33,600 nucleotides of DNA from Glaciecola sp. UBA2563 (GCA_002340325.1 DDLV01000087.1:1-33600); one strand, 5' to 3'; counted from the first letter of the stretch, positions 1-8,258 are shown. Notes: generated by a model from the letters alone, not told the origin. Translations and numbers: made by a program.

Positions 1-200
1 GAGCGCCCATGGATGGGTTTACAGCGTCTTTCAAATTTCTAGACCTTATAGTTGAATGAGCGATGTATGATTAAGCAACTGTTAACGTAAACAGAGCCAT
101 TTTTTACCAATCAAATAAAATTTTACCCCCCTTATACGTCAAAAGTAGCTATAATAAATCGATTAAAAAAATCTAACGTCTGTTTATCTTTGTTTATAAT
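1..200. other. Non-coding region upstream of coaE, with small hairpins
   Basis: No open frame here supports a gene; all three plus-strand frames close within about the first 60 bases. The first 45 bases hold a tight inverted repeat, CCCAT (6-10) facing ATGGG (13-17), followed by GTCT (26-29) facing AGAC (41-44). This could be the tail of a terminator for a gene left of the window or part of a dispersed intergenic repeat. Only one copy is visible, so it cannot be called a repeat. The right part is AT-rich and probably carries the coaE promoter. Confidence 0.4.
150..155 (+). promoter_or_regulatory. Candidate -10 box for the coaE operon
   Basis: A perfect TATAAT lies 45 bases before the coaE start codon in an AT-rich stretch. 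No good -35 hexamer is found 16-18 bases upstream, so the call rests on the -10 alone. A second TATAAT (195-200) directly abuts the TTG start codon. Transcription from it would begin inside the gene, so it is less likely to be the main promoter. Confidence 0.35.
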
Positions 201-809
201 TTGAGCACCTTAAAAATTGGCGTAACTGGCGGTATTGCCAGTGGCAAAACTACTGTCACGAATCTTTTTGCAGACAAAGGCGTTACCATAATTGATGCAG
301 ATGTTATCGCGCGCGAAATCGTTATGCCTGGAGAGCCTGCATTAGAAAAGATAGTAGATAAATTTGGTAAAGAAGTTCTTCAACACGATGGTAGTTTAGA
401 TAGATCAAAACTCCGAGAGATAGTATTTGCAACCGCAGCAACCAAGGACTGGCTTAATGCTTTATTGCATCCAATGATCAGGGAAAAGATGTTGAACGAT
501 AGCGAAAATGCAACCTCCAGTTATTGTATTTTATCAATCCCACTTTTGTTCGAAAATGGCTTGGATAAAATCGTTGACCGAGTGCTTGTTATTGACACGC
601 CAGAAGAAATGCAACTAAAAAGGGCATTGCAGCGAGATGGTTCCAGTAGTCAGGTCATAAAACAAATTATGCGTTCACAAGTTTCCAGGAAAGCAAGGCT
701 TGAGGGTGCAGACGAAGTTATTGATAATAGCGGTGATATTGCTTTCATGTACTCGCAGGTAGAAACATTACACAAAAAATACTTAGAACTCAGTAAAAAA
801 CAACAATAA
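201..809 (+). CDS. coaE: Dephospho-CoA kinase
   Basis: CoaE catalyses the last step of coenzyme A synthesis, ATP-dependent phosphorylation of the 3' hydroxyl of dephospho-CoA in the cytoplasm. The 202-residue product matches the usual family length (about 206). It shows the P-loop GGIASGKT (residues 10-17), followed by the family's IDADVIARE segment (31-39). The start is TTG: the P-loop lies so close to the N terminus that no later start works, and an in-frame stop at 174-176 leaves only this TTG or a CTG at 180. There is no visible Shine-Dalgarno sequence. It is the first gene of a coaE-zapD-yacG set, an order common in gammaproteobacteria, where pilD often precedes it; that gene is not in the window. 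Confidence 0.95.
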   Translation: MSTLKIGVTGGIASGKTTVTNLFADKGVTIIDADVIAREIVMPGEPALEKIVDKFGKEVLQHDGSLDRSKLREIVFATAATKDWLNALLHPMIREKMLNDSENATSSYCILSIPLLFENGLDKIVDRVLVIDTPEEMQLKRALQRDGSSSQVIKQIMRSQVSRKARLEGADEVIDNSGDIAFMYSQVETLHKKYLELSKKQQ

Positions 810-842
810 AGCATCTGAGAAAACATAACTTGGGAGAATTTT

Positions 843-1595
843 ATGAACGTCGCAACTTACGAGTTTCCGCTCAGTGAAAAGGTGCGGAATTACTTGCGAC
901 TCGAACATCTTTTTAATCAGCTGGATGCGTCACTTCCAGCGGATTCAAAATTTAAAGAAATTCAGTTTTTTAATATCTTTTTTACCATAACTGATATGAT
1001 TGAAAGACTTGATCTACGGTCAGATTTTATTAAAGACCTAGACCAGTTAGAAAAAAACTTAAAACACTGGTCAGAACATCCGAACGTCGACACTTCTGCA
1101 CTCTCGACTGCGTTAGAAAGTATCACAGAGTTATCTAAGAGAATTAAGCGTACGAGTAAGTTTGTTGCCAAATTCAAGGAAGATAAATTTTTAACTGCAG
1201 TGAGGCAACGTTTTGTGACTGCATGTGGTGCAACAAGCTTTGATTTACCAAGTTTTCACTGCTGGATTAAACAACCATCACAATACAAAGATAAAGACAG
1301 AAAGGTCTGGCTATCCCACTTAAAACTAGTAAGGGATACCGTTTACCTTATCCTCTCATTTTTAAGAGAAGGCGGTAAATACGAACATATCCAAAGCGAG
1401 AATGGTTATTTTCAAGGTAATGCCAACAATAAAAACGAGCTTGTTAGGGTGCGTTGCGACGTAAGCGACGGTGTCTACCCAGTGTTAAGCGGAAATACCT
1501 ATCGATATGGCATCAAATTCATGAAACTCGTGCCTGAACAAGATGGTGTGTCGTCTGTCACCAATAAAATAGAATTCGACATTGCTTGCTGTTAG
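843..1595 (+). CDS. zapD: Cell division protein ZapD (FtsZ-associated)
   Basis: ZapD (YacF family) is a cytoplasmic protein that binds the FtsZ C-terminal tail and bundles FtsZ filaments, stabilising the Z-ring. The 250-residue product is close to the E. coli length of 247. Its N terminus (EFPLSEKVRNYLRLEHL, residues 7-23) has the family's recognisable opening, followed by long, charged, probably helical stretches and a C-terminal beta-rich part. There is no signal peptide or membrane segment. The ATG is preceded by a good ribosome-binding site (GGGAGA, 6 bases upstream). It lies 33 bases after coaE, so the two are probably cotranscribed. Its partner FtsZ is encoded about 7 kb away on the other strand. 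Confidence 0.93.
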   Translation: MNVATYEFPLSEKVRNYLRLEHLFNQLDASLPADSKFKEIQFFNIFFTITDMIERLDLRSDFIKDLDQLEKNLKHWSEHPNVDTSALSTALESITELSKRIKRTSKFVAKFKEDKFLTAVRQRFVTACGATSFDLPSFHCWIKQPSQYKDKDRKVWLSHLKLVRDTVYLILSFLREGGKYEHIQSENGYFQGNANNKNELVRVRCDVSDGVYPVLSGNTYRYGIKFMKLVPEQDGVSSVTNKIEFDIACC

Positions 1596-1644
1596 CAGCC
1601 TTAAGACGCGAAAAATCCAGATGGAAAACATAAGTTAAAAAGAC

Positions 1645-1872
1645 ATGACTAAGGTAAATTGCCCGACATGTAATACAGTCGTTATTTGGGATAAATCGTC
1701 AACGTTTAGACCTTTTTGCAGCGAGAGATGTCGCCTGATTGATCTTGGACAATGGCAAGATGAAGAACACAGAATTTCTGAAGAAATCACACCGCTTGAC
1801 GAAAATGCAATCGACATCGAGGATATTGAAGCACTGCTTGAAAACCAAAAGGATGATTTTTTTAAAAAATGA
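1645..1872 (+). CDS. yacG: DNA gyrase inhibitor / zinc-binding protein YacG
   Basis: YacG is a small zinc protein. The E. coli protein binds GyrB and blocks DNA binding by gyrase. This product has 75 residues, against 65 in E. coli. The zinc ligands are visible as CPTC (C6, C9) and CSERC (C25, C29), followed by the diagnostic RLIDLGQW segment (residues 30-37) and an acidic tail. The gene follows zapD after 49 bases with only a weak ribosome-binding site. Its stop codon overlaps the next start (ATGA), so the downstream aspartoacylase-like gene is probably translationally coupled to it. Confidence 0.93.
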   Translation: MTKVNCPTCNTVVIWDKSSTFRPFCSERCRLIDLGQWQDEEHRISEEITPLDENAIDIEDIEALLENQKDDFFKK

Positions 1873-2750
1873 TCACTAATGTACTTGTCACTGGCGGGAC
1901 TCATGGTAATGAGTTAACTGGGGTTAACGTAGTCAAACATTGGGAGCAAATAAAACCGACACTGAAGTTACCGCAAAACACACCAAGTATTAGTTGCACG
2001 ATAACTAATAGTGATGCCGTTAAATATAGAACTCGGTTTATTGATCAGGATCTTAACAGGCAGTTTTCATTAGAAAAATTGGCGCTAAATGAAAATAAAA
2101 GCGATGAGTTACTTTGCAAGGAAGAACGTTTGGCGCAATCATTGAATAAAGAAATCGGGCCAAAATCATCGCCGTCTTATGATCTTGTCATCGATTTTCA
2201 TAACACAACAGCAAATTTAGGACCGTGTTTAATCATTTTATGCAAAGGCGAATTCGAAGTTAGCATGGCTCGCTACGTGAAAAGTGTAATGCCGAGTTCC
2301 GTAATGCTGCTTGAAAATGAAAAGCCCTACGAAGATTTTCCCTACCTTTGCACGTTAGGCAAACACGGCGTAATGATTGAGTTAGGCAATCAAGCACATG
2401 GCGTCAACGATCCCTCAATATATCTAAATGGTCTTCAGCTGCTACAAGCGATACTAGATTTCTGCCGCCTATATAACGAAAACAACCTGCCGGCATTGAT
2501 GCCAGTGGAATGCTATCATTTGACTGGCGAGGTGAAATACCCAGATGGCGCTATGCACGAATACATGATCCATCCAGATTTGTTTGGACACGATTTTGAA
2601 GAACTCAAGTCTGGAGACCCTTGTTTCATTTCGGTGGATGGTGAAACAGTTCAATGGGAGGGGAATGCGACATTTCCTCATTTTATTGGTGAAGTCGCTT
2701 ATCAACATTTGGGTATGGCGTTTTCAACGTCAGACCGAATTTTACTTTAA
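1869..2750 (+). CDS. Aspartoacylase family zinc hydrolase
   Basis: This belongs to the AspA/aminoacylase-3 family (M14-like zinc carboxypeptidase fold), whose members hydrolyse N-acyl amino acids such as N-acetylaspartate to the free amino acid and acetate. The 293-residue product shows the zinc motif GGTHGNE (H12, E15), a substrate-binding arginine region (TRFIDQDLNR, 55-64), the third zinc ligand in DFHNTT (H111) and the catalytic glutamate in MIELG (E171), all in family order. It is cytoplasmic, without a signal peptide. It overlaps yacG by four bases and ends 15 bases before the convergent mutT. The fold and active site are clear; the real substrate is not known from sequence. Confidence 0.88.
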   Translation: MITNVLVTGGTHGNELTGVNVVKHWEQIKPTLKLPQNTPSISCTITNSDAVKYRTRFIDQDLNRQFSLEKLALNENKSDELLCKEERLAQSLNKEIGPKSSPSYDLVIDFHNTTANLGPCLIILCKGEFEVSMARYVKSVMPSSVMLLENEKPYEDFPYLCTLGKHGVMIELGNQAHGVNDPSIYLNGLQLLQAILDFCRLYNENNLPALMPVECYHLTGEVKYPDGAMHEYMIHPDLFGHDFEELKSGDPCFISVDGETVQWEGNATFPHFIGEVAYQHLGMAFSTSDRILL

Positions 2751-2765
2751 CGCATCAGCAACTAA

Positions 2766-3164
2766 TTAAAGAAGTGCAATTACCGCCTTGTTTGCGTCTG
2801 GAAAATCGAGTTGAGTGAGCTGATGGCGGCTGACCCAGTTTGAATCCTGCCCCTCTTTTCCAGCAGGCTCACCTTCAAAAGCATCGACGGTGTAAAACAG
2901 TAAATGTACGTGTTTATCACCGTAATCGTGTTTCACTTCTGTCAACAACACTGCGTGCTTCACACGAATACCGATTTCTTCGTACAGCTCTCTAGTAAGG
3001 GTTTCCTCAGGAGATTCACCTTTCTCGACTTTGCCGCCCGGGAACTCCCATTTATTTCCTTGATGCTGCCCAGCATGTCGCCGCGTGATAAAATATGAAG
3101 CTCCACTTTCATCACTGCATCGAGTGACAATGCCTGCGGCAACTTTGATTAATCTGGGCTCCAT
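2766..3164 (-). CDS. mutT: 8-oxo-dGTP diphosphatase MutT (Nudix)
   Basis: MutT removes oxidised 8-oxo-dGTP from the nucleotide pool, preventing A:T to C:G transversions. The 132-residue product matches E. coli MutT in size (129). It carries a complete Nudix box at residues 44-66 (G-x5-E-x7-REL-x-EE-x-G-I), preceded by WEFPGG (39-44). It lies 16 bases downstream of secA in the same direction, the same secA-mutT order as in E. coli, so it probably shares the secA transcript. Nothing in the residues separates MutT from related Nudix enzymes with certainty, but the neighbourhood supports it. Confidence 0.92.
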   Translation of the reverse strand: MEPRLIKVAAGIVTRCSDESGASYFITRRHAGQHQGNKWEFPGGKVEKGESPEETLTRELYEEIGIRVKHAVLLTEVKHDYGDKHVHLLFYTVDAFEGEPAGKEGQDSNWVSRHQLTQLDFPDANKAVIALL

Positions 3165-3180
3165 GATTACAGGTCTATCC

Positions 3181-5889
3181 CTAGCTCAGCTTCCCACAAC
3201 ATTGCTTGTATTTTTTCCCAGAGCCGCATGGGCACGGGTCATTTCGACCGATTTTGGGACCTTTGCGCTGAAACGTCTGTGGTTTTGTCGCTTGCTCATC
3301 TTCTTGAGGAGTCGCTGATTTATGCTCGACAACACGTTGCTCTGCTTCCGCCTTTCGACGTTGAGCTTCCACAGCTTCCACATCTTCCGGTTGTTGGACC
3401 TGAACGCGAGAAAGTATGCTAACGACATCCACCTTCAAGTTATCTAACATTTCAGAGAACAACTCAAATGACTCTCGCTTATATTCCTGACGAGGATTCT
3501 TCTGAGCGTAAGAACGAAGATTTATGCCTTGTCTTAAATAATCCATCGCGGCAAGGTGTTCTTTCCAGTGCTGGTCTAGCGTCTGCAACATAATCGCTTT
3601 TTCAAAATGTCTTATGACTTGATCGCCGACAGCCTCTTCCTTTGCGTTATATGCTGTTTCAGCTTGTTCCTGAATAAACTCACGTATTTTTTCTTCGTAA
3701 AGTTTTTCATCTTCGTCTAGCATTTTTTGAATGGGAAGATCGAGGGCAAAATCTGATTTCAAACGTTCTTCTAAACCTTTGATGTCCCACATTTCTTCTA
3801 AGGATTGAGGAGGGATATACTGACTGATAACTGAATCAACGACATCCGAGCGGATGCGAATAATGGCTTCTTTCACATCTCCTTCATCTAATAGATCATT
3901 GCGTTGTTCATAAATGACGCGTCTCTGATCGTTGGCCACATCGTCATATTCGAGCAATGCTTTGCGTATATCAAAGTTGCGACCCTCGACTTTACGCTGC
4001 GCATTTTCAATCGCTCTGGACACCCAAGGATGCTCGATGGACTCACCTTTTTCCATCCCAAGCCTCTTCATCATGTTGCCCATTTTTTCTGAAGCAAAAA
4101 TCCGCATCAACGGATCTTCCAAACTGAGATAGAAACGGGATGAACCTGGGTCACCTTGTCTACCGGAGCGTCCCCTTAACTGATTGTCAATACGCCTTGA
4201 TTCATGTCGTTCAGTGCCAATAATATGCAGACCGCCAGCCTCAAGTACTTTTTCATGTCGCGTTTGCCAATCTGTTTTGACTTTTTCTGTTTGCTGTTCA
4301 GTCGGATTCTTAAGCGCTGCTAGTTCAGCCTGCAAGTTACCGCCTAATACAATATCTGTTCCTCGCCCGGCCATGTTTGTGGCAATGGTGATTGCACCGG
4401 GCAATCCTGCGCTTGCGACGATATCAGCTTCTTTTGCATGAAACTTTGCATTGAGAACGTTGTGTTTTATTTTTTCTTTTTTAAGAATGCGCGCCAATAG
4501 TTCAGAGTTTTCAATAGAAATTGTACCAACCAGCGCTGGTTGACCGCGTTTGACGCAGTCTTTAATATCTTCAACTATAGCTGCGTATTTTTCTTCTGCG
4601 GTGAGATAGATAGAATCGGCCATGTCCTTGCGGATCATCGGGCGATTGGTAGGAACAATAACCGTCTCTAGTCCGTAGATATGATTGAATTCAAAAGCTT
4701 CCGTATCGGCCGTACCCGTCATACCTGCGAGTTTGTTGTAGAGTCGAAAATAGTTTTGGAAGGTAATGGACGCAAGCGTTTGATTCTCATTGTTGACGGT
4801 AACGCCTTCTTTTGCTTCTATTGCCTGATGCAATCCTTCTGACCACCTGCGACCTTCCATTGTCCTGCCGGTGTGTTCATCAACAATAACGATAGCACCG
4901 TCTTTGACGATGTAATCTACGTCTTTTTCAAATAATTTGTGAGCACGGAGGGCTGCATTTACATGGTGTAAAATCGGAATATTCGCGGCAGAAAACAAAG
5001 AACTGCCTTCTTCAACAAGCCCTTCTTTTACTAGCAATTCCTCTATAAATTCTTGACCGGTCTCGGTTAGGTGAACCTGACGGCCTTTTTCATCAACCGT
5101 AAAGTGACCTTGTCCACGCTCACCCTCTTCATCTTCTTTGTCTTGCTTGACCAGTTTGGGTATCAACGTATTAATTTGCTTATAAAGTACTGAACTATCC
5201 TCCGCAGCGCCGGAGATGATCAAAGGTGTTCTTGCCTCGTCAATAAGGATTGAATCGACCTCATCAACAACAGCAAAATTAAGTGGTTGCTGAACGCGAT
5301 CGGCTGGGCTGAACGCCATATTGTCTCTAAGATAGTCAAAACCAAATTCATTGTTAGTGCCGTAGGTTATGTCACATGCGTAAGCTTGCTTTTTTTCGTC
5401 ATGGTTCATACCGGGAACATTACAACCAACGGTCATACCTAAAAACTCGAAAAGTATTCTCGCCCAATCGGCGTCGCGTTTAGCAAGATAATCATTAACG
5501 GTAATTATATGCACGCCTTTCTCGGTGAGTGCATTAAGGTATGAGGGCAGCGTCGCTGTGAGTGTCTTGCCTTCTCCTGTTCGCATTTCGGAAATTTTGC
5601 CTTGATGCAAAACCATACCGCCTAACATTTGCACATCAAAATGGCGCATGCCATACACGCGCTTACTCGCTTCTCTTACCACTGCAAATGCTTCAGGCAT
5701 GATACTTTCTAAGCTCGCACCTTCATTGAGCTTAGCTTTGAACTCATCTGTCTTTGCCTTGAGCTCATCGTCGGTAAGCGCTTCAAACGTCTCTTCAAAT
5801 GCATTAATTTGCTTGACGGTTTTTTTCATCTTCTTTAGAAGACGACTATTGCGCGTACCAAATATTTTCTTAAAAAAAGTAGCTAACAT
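3181..5889 (-). CDS. secA: Preprotein translocase ATPase SecA
   Basis: SecA is the motor that drives unfolded preproteins through SecYEG using ATP. The 902-residue product equals the E. coli length (901). It shows Walker A (MRTGEGKT, 102-109), Walker B (VVDEVD, 207-212), the GTNNEFGFDYLRDN region (177-190), a helicase-like second nucleotide-binding fold with AGRGTDI and QLRGRSGRQGD motifs, and a C-terminal SEC-C zinc motif (C886, C888, C897, C898) that binds SecB and phospholipid. It is followed by mutT and preceded by an M23 peptidase gene after about 110 bases. E. coli has secM in that upstream position; I see no secM here. Confidence 0.98.
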   Translation of the reverse strand: MLATFFKKIFGTRNSRLLKKMKKTVKQINAFEETFEALTDDELKAKTDEFKAKLNEGASLESIMPEAFAVVREASKRVYGMRHFDVQMLGGMVLHQGKISEMRTGEGKTLTATLPSYLNALTEKGVHIITVNDYLAKRDADWARILFEFLGMTVGCNVPGMNHDEKKQAYACDITYGTNNEFGFDYLRDNMAFSPADRVQQPLNFAVVDEVDSILIDEARTPLIISGAAEDSSVLYKQINTLIPKLVKQDKEDEEGERGQGHFTVDEKGRQVHLTETGQEFIEELLVKEGLVEEGSSLFSAANIPILHHVNAALRAHKLFEKDVDYIVKDGAIVIVDEHTGRTMEGRRWSEGLHQAIEAKEGVTVNNENQTLASITFQNYFRLYNKLAGMTGTADTEAFEFNHIYGLETVIVPTNRPMIRKDMADSIYLTAEEKYAAIVEDIKDCVKRGQPALVGTISIENSELLARILKKEKIKHNVLNAKFHAKEADIVASAGLPGAITIATNMAGRGTDIVLGGNLQAELAALKNPTEQQTEKVKTDWQTRHEKVLEAGGLHIIGTERHESRRIDNQLRGRSGRQGDPGSSRFYLSLEDPLMRIFASEKMGNMMKRLGMEKGESIEHPWVSRAIENAQRKVEGRNFDIRKALLEYDDVANDQRRVIYEQRNDLLDEGDVKEAIIRIRSDVVDSVISQYIPPQSLEEMWDIKGLEERLKSDFALDLPIQKMLDEDEKLYEEKIREFIQEQAETAYNAKEEAVGDQVIRHFEKAIMLQTLDQHWKEHLAAMDYLRQGINLRSYAQKNPRQEYKRESFELFSEMLDNLKVDVVSILSRVQVQQPEDVEAVEAQRRKAEAEQRVVEHKSATPQEDEQATKPQTFQRKGPKIGRNDPCPCGSGKKYKQCCGKLS

Positions 5890-5996
5890 AGATGTTGCGT
5901 ATCCAATGTTACGGTTTATTAAAACGGCGACATGATAACAGAACGAAGCTGTATTGACACATCAATCAGGAGTAATAGCAGGTTTTTGTGACCTAT

Positions 5997-6869
5997 TTAT
6001 CGATTGATAAATCTAGTGGGATCAACGCGCTGTCCATTTCGCAATACTTCATAGTGCACGTGTACGCCTGTTGACCGCCCAGTGCTGCCCATAAGCGCGA
6101 TTAATTGGCCTCTGGTGACAACGTCACCAACGTTGACAGTGTTTGACTTATTGTGCGCATACCGAGTGCGCAACCCATTTCCATGGTCTATTTCAACAAG
6201 GTTACCATACCCTGACCTTGGACCAGACCATGTAACAATGCCTGCCCCTGTCGCAATAACTGGATCACCTTCGCGGCCTGCATAATCGACGCCTCTATGC
6301 ATGGTAGGTTTACCATTGAATGGGTCTTTACGAAGTCCATAATTGGAAGATAACCAGCCTTTTTCGATAGGACGACCAGCTAGTTTACTCTGATGATCTA
6401 TATTGAGTCCAAAAAGCACAGATTCAAGTGCTTCTAGTTGTTGAATCTTTATTTCTAAGGATTTTTCTAGCGTTTGCGTGCTTATTTGTAAGTCTGTTTC
6501 CATTGCTAGAGACTGTTTCATATCACTGGGGATTACAAAATATTCAGATTGTAATCCCGCATCATCGGCAAGTTTTTCACTAAGCATATCAAGGCGTGTT
6601 AGCTCTACCTTCATTTTTGCCAAATCTTTAACAACGGCAGTAACTTGCTGATCCATGCTCGTTTTGAGGTGAACTATTTCCTCTTTTTGTTCAATCAGGT
6701 TGTTCTTAGCTGCGGCAACACGCACTTGATTCTCAAATACTGATTCTGTAGAGCGGCTTGAAATCAGTAAAATTAGTGATGCGAGAATAGTGACGCTAAT
6801 AAATTTTCGCATTGAAAATTGCGCAATGTAGCTCGTTTCTTTCCCACTTATTGAGACTGTAATTTTCAT
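5997..6869 (-). CDS. Membrane-anchored M23 metallopeptidase
   Basis: This is a predicted cell-envelope peptidoglycan endopeptidase (LytM/M23) or a catalytically competent regulator. With the ATG chosen here the product has 289 residues: a short cytoplasmic N terminus, one membrane segment at about 21-38, a coiled-coil-prone region (about 55-155), then the M23 domain with all zinc ligands, HRGVD (H191, D195) and HVH (H270, H272). A TTG 13 codons upstream would give 302 residues, but the ATG starts MKITVSISGK, which resembles homologue N termini. Related M23 genes commonly lie between lpxC and secA in pseudomonads and Alteromonadales. Coiled coil plus LytM recalls EnvC-like division activators, but the intact active site suggests real hydrolase activity. 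Confidence 0.85.
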   Translation of the reverse strand: MKITVSISGKETSYIAQFSMRKFISVTILASLILLISSRSTESVFENQVRVAAAKNNLIEQKEEIVHLKTSMDQQVTAVVKDLAKMKVELTRLDMLSEKLADDAGLQSEYFVIPSDMKQSLAMETDLQISTQTLEKSLEIKIQQLEALESVLFGLNIDHQSKLAGRPIEKGWLSSNYGLRKDPFNGKPTMHRGVDYAGREGDPVIATGAGIVTWSGPRSGYGNLVEIDHGNGLRTRYAHNKSNTVNVGDVVTRGQLIALMGSTGRSTGVHVHYEVLRNGQRVDPTRFINR

Positions 6870-6958
6870 TACTTTTTGCTTGCCTTTGCTAGTTCGTGAT
6901 CTATCCAACCGAAACCGATATCATCATAACAATGCATACCGTCCAAATGATTCCAAGT

Positions 6959-6986
6959 TTTATACGCAATAATGAATTTTCATCAA
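6959..6986 (-). promoter_or_regulatory. Candidate sigma-70 promoter for the M23 peptidase gene
   Basis: On the minus strand TTGATG (6981-6986) is followed after 16 bases by TATAAA (6959-6964). This places transcription start about 80 bases before the preferred ATG. The match is moderate (4/6 and 5/6) and was found by eye. Confidence 0.4.
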
Positions 6987-7171
6987 CAAACATAAGCATG
7001 ACGTAGGTTCACTACTGAGTAGCATATTGTGCCTGTTGTGATTTAGTTGTTTCACACTCGGTAAAGAAGATGCCACATTATGTTGTGAATCCACAGTCTT
7101 GCAACGCAAACTTCTGCGCAGCAAAAACGTCATTGCTAAGCTTGTTGCGTTCGCTTCAGTGTGAAAAGATG

Positions 7172-7217
7172 CACAAAACAGCTATCGTAAGTCGGTAAAT
7201 GATTGAGCTGTTTTGTG
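7172..7217 (-). terminator. Probable transcription terminator / 3'-end hairpin after lpxC
   Basis: A perfect 12-bp inverted repeat (CACAAAACAGCT at 7172-7183 facing AGCTGTTTTGTG at 7206-7217) with a 22-base loop starts 55 bases after the lpxC stop. On the minus strand the stem is followed by CATCTTTTCAC, a short imperfect T-run. The long loop and AT-rich stem make it a weaker intrinsic terminator than usual. It may instead protect the 3' end of the transcript. Confidence 0.5.
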
Positions 7218-7272
7218 TCTTGTGAATTCTCTAAATTCTCTTTGCAAAACTTGTACGTTACTTGTAGAACGT

Positions 7273-8202
7273 CTATGCGAAAGTTATGCCAAAAGAATTT
7301 GTCGATTCTATGTAGTGTATCGGCAGGTTTTTATCATCCTCAAATGTGACATATTCCCAAGCGTCTGGCTGGTCTAACAGAGCATTCAACAATTTATTAT
7401 TTAAACCATGTCCCGTTTTATAAGCCGCTAACTCGCCTATTAAACTATGTCCACCAAGATATAAGTCACCGATGGCATCGAGGATTTTGTGTTTCAAAAA
7501 CTCGTCTTTGTATCTCAACCCTTCAGGGTTTAATACTCTATAATCATCCAGCGCTACAGCATTATCCATACTGCCTCCAAGCGCTAGATTCATGTCGTTC
7601 ATTAACTCAAGATCGCGCATAAATCCGAAGGTTCTTGCGCGCGATACCTCATCAATATAGCTATTGACAGAAAAATCCATCACTACATGTTGACGCGTTT
7701 GTTTTATAAAAGGGTGTGGAAAATCAATTTGGAAATCAACACGAAAACCATCGTGAGGCCTAAGCTCAGCCCACTTATCATCGTCTTCAACCCGAATTGG
7801 CCTATTTATCTTTATCATGCGCTTAGGCGCATCTTGCTCTTCGATGCCTGCGCTTTGCAGCAAGAAGATAAAGGGGCTAGCGCTACCATCTAAGATGGGC
7901 AATTCGTAACTGTCAACTTCAACCATAATGTTATCAATGCCCAATCCCGATAAAGCAGATGCGAGATGTTCAACCGTGTGAATCGACACGCCTTCACTGT
8001 TAGTAATACATGTGCAAAGCATCGTATCTCCAACATCTCTGGCGTCTGCCTTAATGTCAACAGGTGGGTTCAAATCAATACGTCTAAAGACGATCCCTGT
8101 ATCGACTGGAGCAGGCTTCAGGGTCATACGGACCTTTCGCCCTTTATGTAATCCTATCCCTGTCTCTGTGACTGAATTTTTAATTGTTCTTTGTTTTAAC
8201 AT
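7273..8202 (-). CDS. lpxC: UDP-3-O-acyl-N-acetylglucosamine deacetylase LpxC
   Basis: LpxC is the zinc deacetylase that commits UDP-3-O-acyl-GlcNAc to lipid A synthesis in the cytoplasm. Starting at MLKQRTIKN gives 309 residues (E. coli 305), and the family numbering is then kept: catalytic E78 and zinc H79 in HTVEHL, and HKILDAIGD containing the H238/D242 pair. A longer frame adding 24 N-terminal residues exists but does not resemble family members, so I rejected it. The gene stands after ftsZ as in E. coli, but a 136-base gap with its own likely promoter separates them, so it can be expressed apart from the dcw operon. In E. coli, LpxC level is set by FtsH proteolysis through the C terminus. 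Confidence 0.97.
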   Translation of the reverse strand: MLKQRTIKNSVTETGIGLHKGRKVRMTLKPAPVDTGIVFRRIDLNPPVDIKADARDVGDTMLCTCITNSEGVSIHTVEHLASALSGLGIDNIMVEVDSYELPILDGSASPFIFLLQSAGIEEQDAPKRMIKINRPIRVEDDDKWAELRPHDGFRVDFQIDFPHPFIKQTRQHVVMDFSVNSYIDEVSRARTFGFMRDLELMNDMNLALGGSMDNAVALDDYRVLNPEGLRYKDEFLKHKILDAIGDLYLGGHSLIGELAAYKTGHGLNNKLLNALLDQPDAWEYVTFEDDKNLPIHYIESTNSFGITFA

Positions 8203-8229
8203 AATAAGGTGACTCAAAAACGGACGCGA

Positions 8230-8258
8230 AAAATAGCCTAAAACCTTAAAAAGTTCAA
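8230..8258 (-). promoter_or_regulatory. Candidate sigma-70 promoter for lpxC
   Basis: On the minus strand TTGAAC (8253-8258) and TATTTT (8230-8235) are separated by exactly 17 bases, 27 bases upstream of the lpxC ATG. Each hexamer matches consensus at 4 of 6 positions. This fits independent expression of lpxC downstream of ftsZ. Confidence 0.45.

Larger units (their letters stand above)
6870..7272. other. Gene-poor interval between lpxC and the M23 peptidase gene
   Basis: This 403-base stretch has no convincing gene. It holds a strong hairpin behind lpxC (7172-7217), the putative promoter for the peptidase gene and otherwise unremarkable sequence. A 57-codon minus-strand frame (6960-7133) lacks a ribosome-binding site and protein-like composition. 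Many relatives carry a small DUF721 gene and E. coli carries secM in this neighbourhood; neither is apparent here. Confidence 0.6.

Noticed and set aside
3085..3422. Plus-strand reading frames opposite mutT and the 3' end of secA.
   Set aside because: They are antisense shadows of well-supported genes and show no recognisable protein features.
5890..5996. A secA promoter.
   Set aside because: Several AT-rich hexamers such as TATCAT and TTTAAT occur, but none pairs with a credible -35 at 16-18 bases. ATTGA-TGTG-TCAAT is a small palindrome of unclear meaning.
6960..7133. A 57-codon minus-strand reading frame between lpxC and the M23 peptidase gene, in the position of secM in E. coli.
   Set aside because: It has no ribosome-binding site, no signal peptide or arrest-like proline motif, an untypical composition rich in Ser, Leu, Asn and His, and its end overlaps the likely promoter of the peptidase gene.
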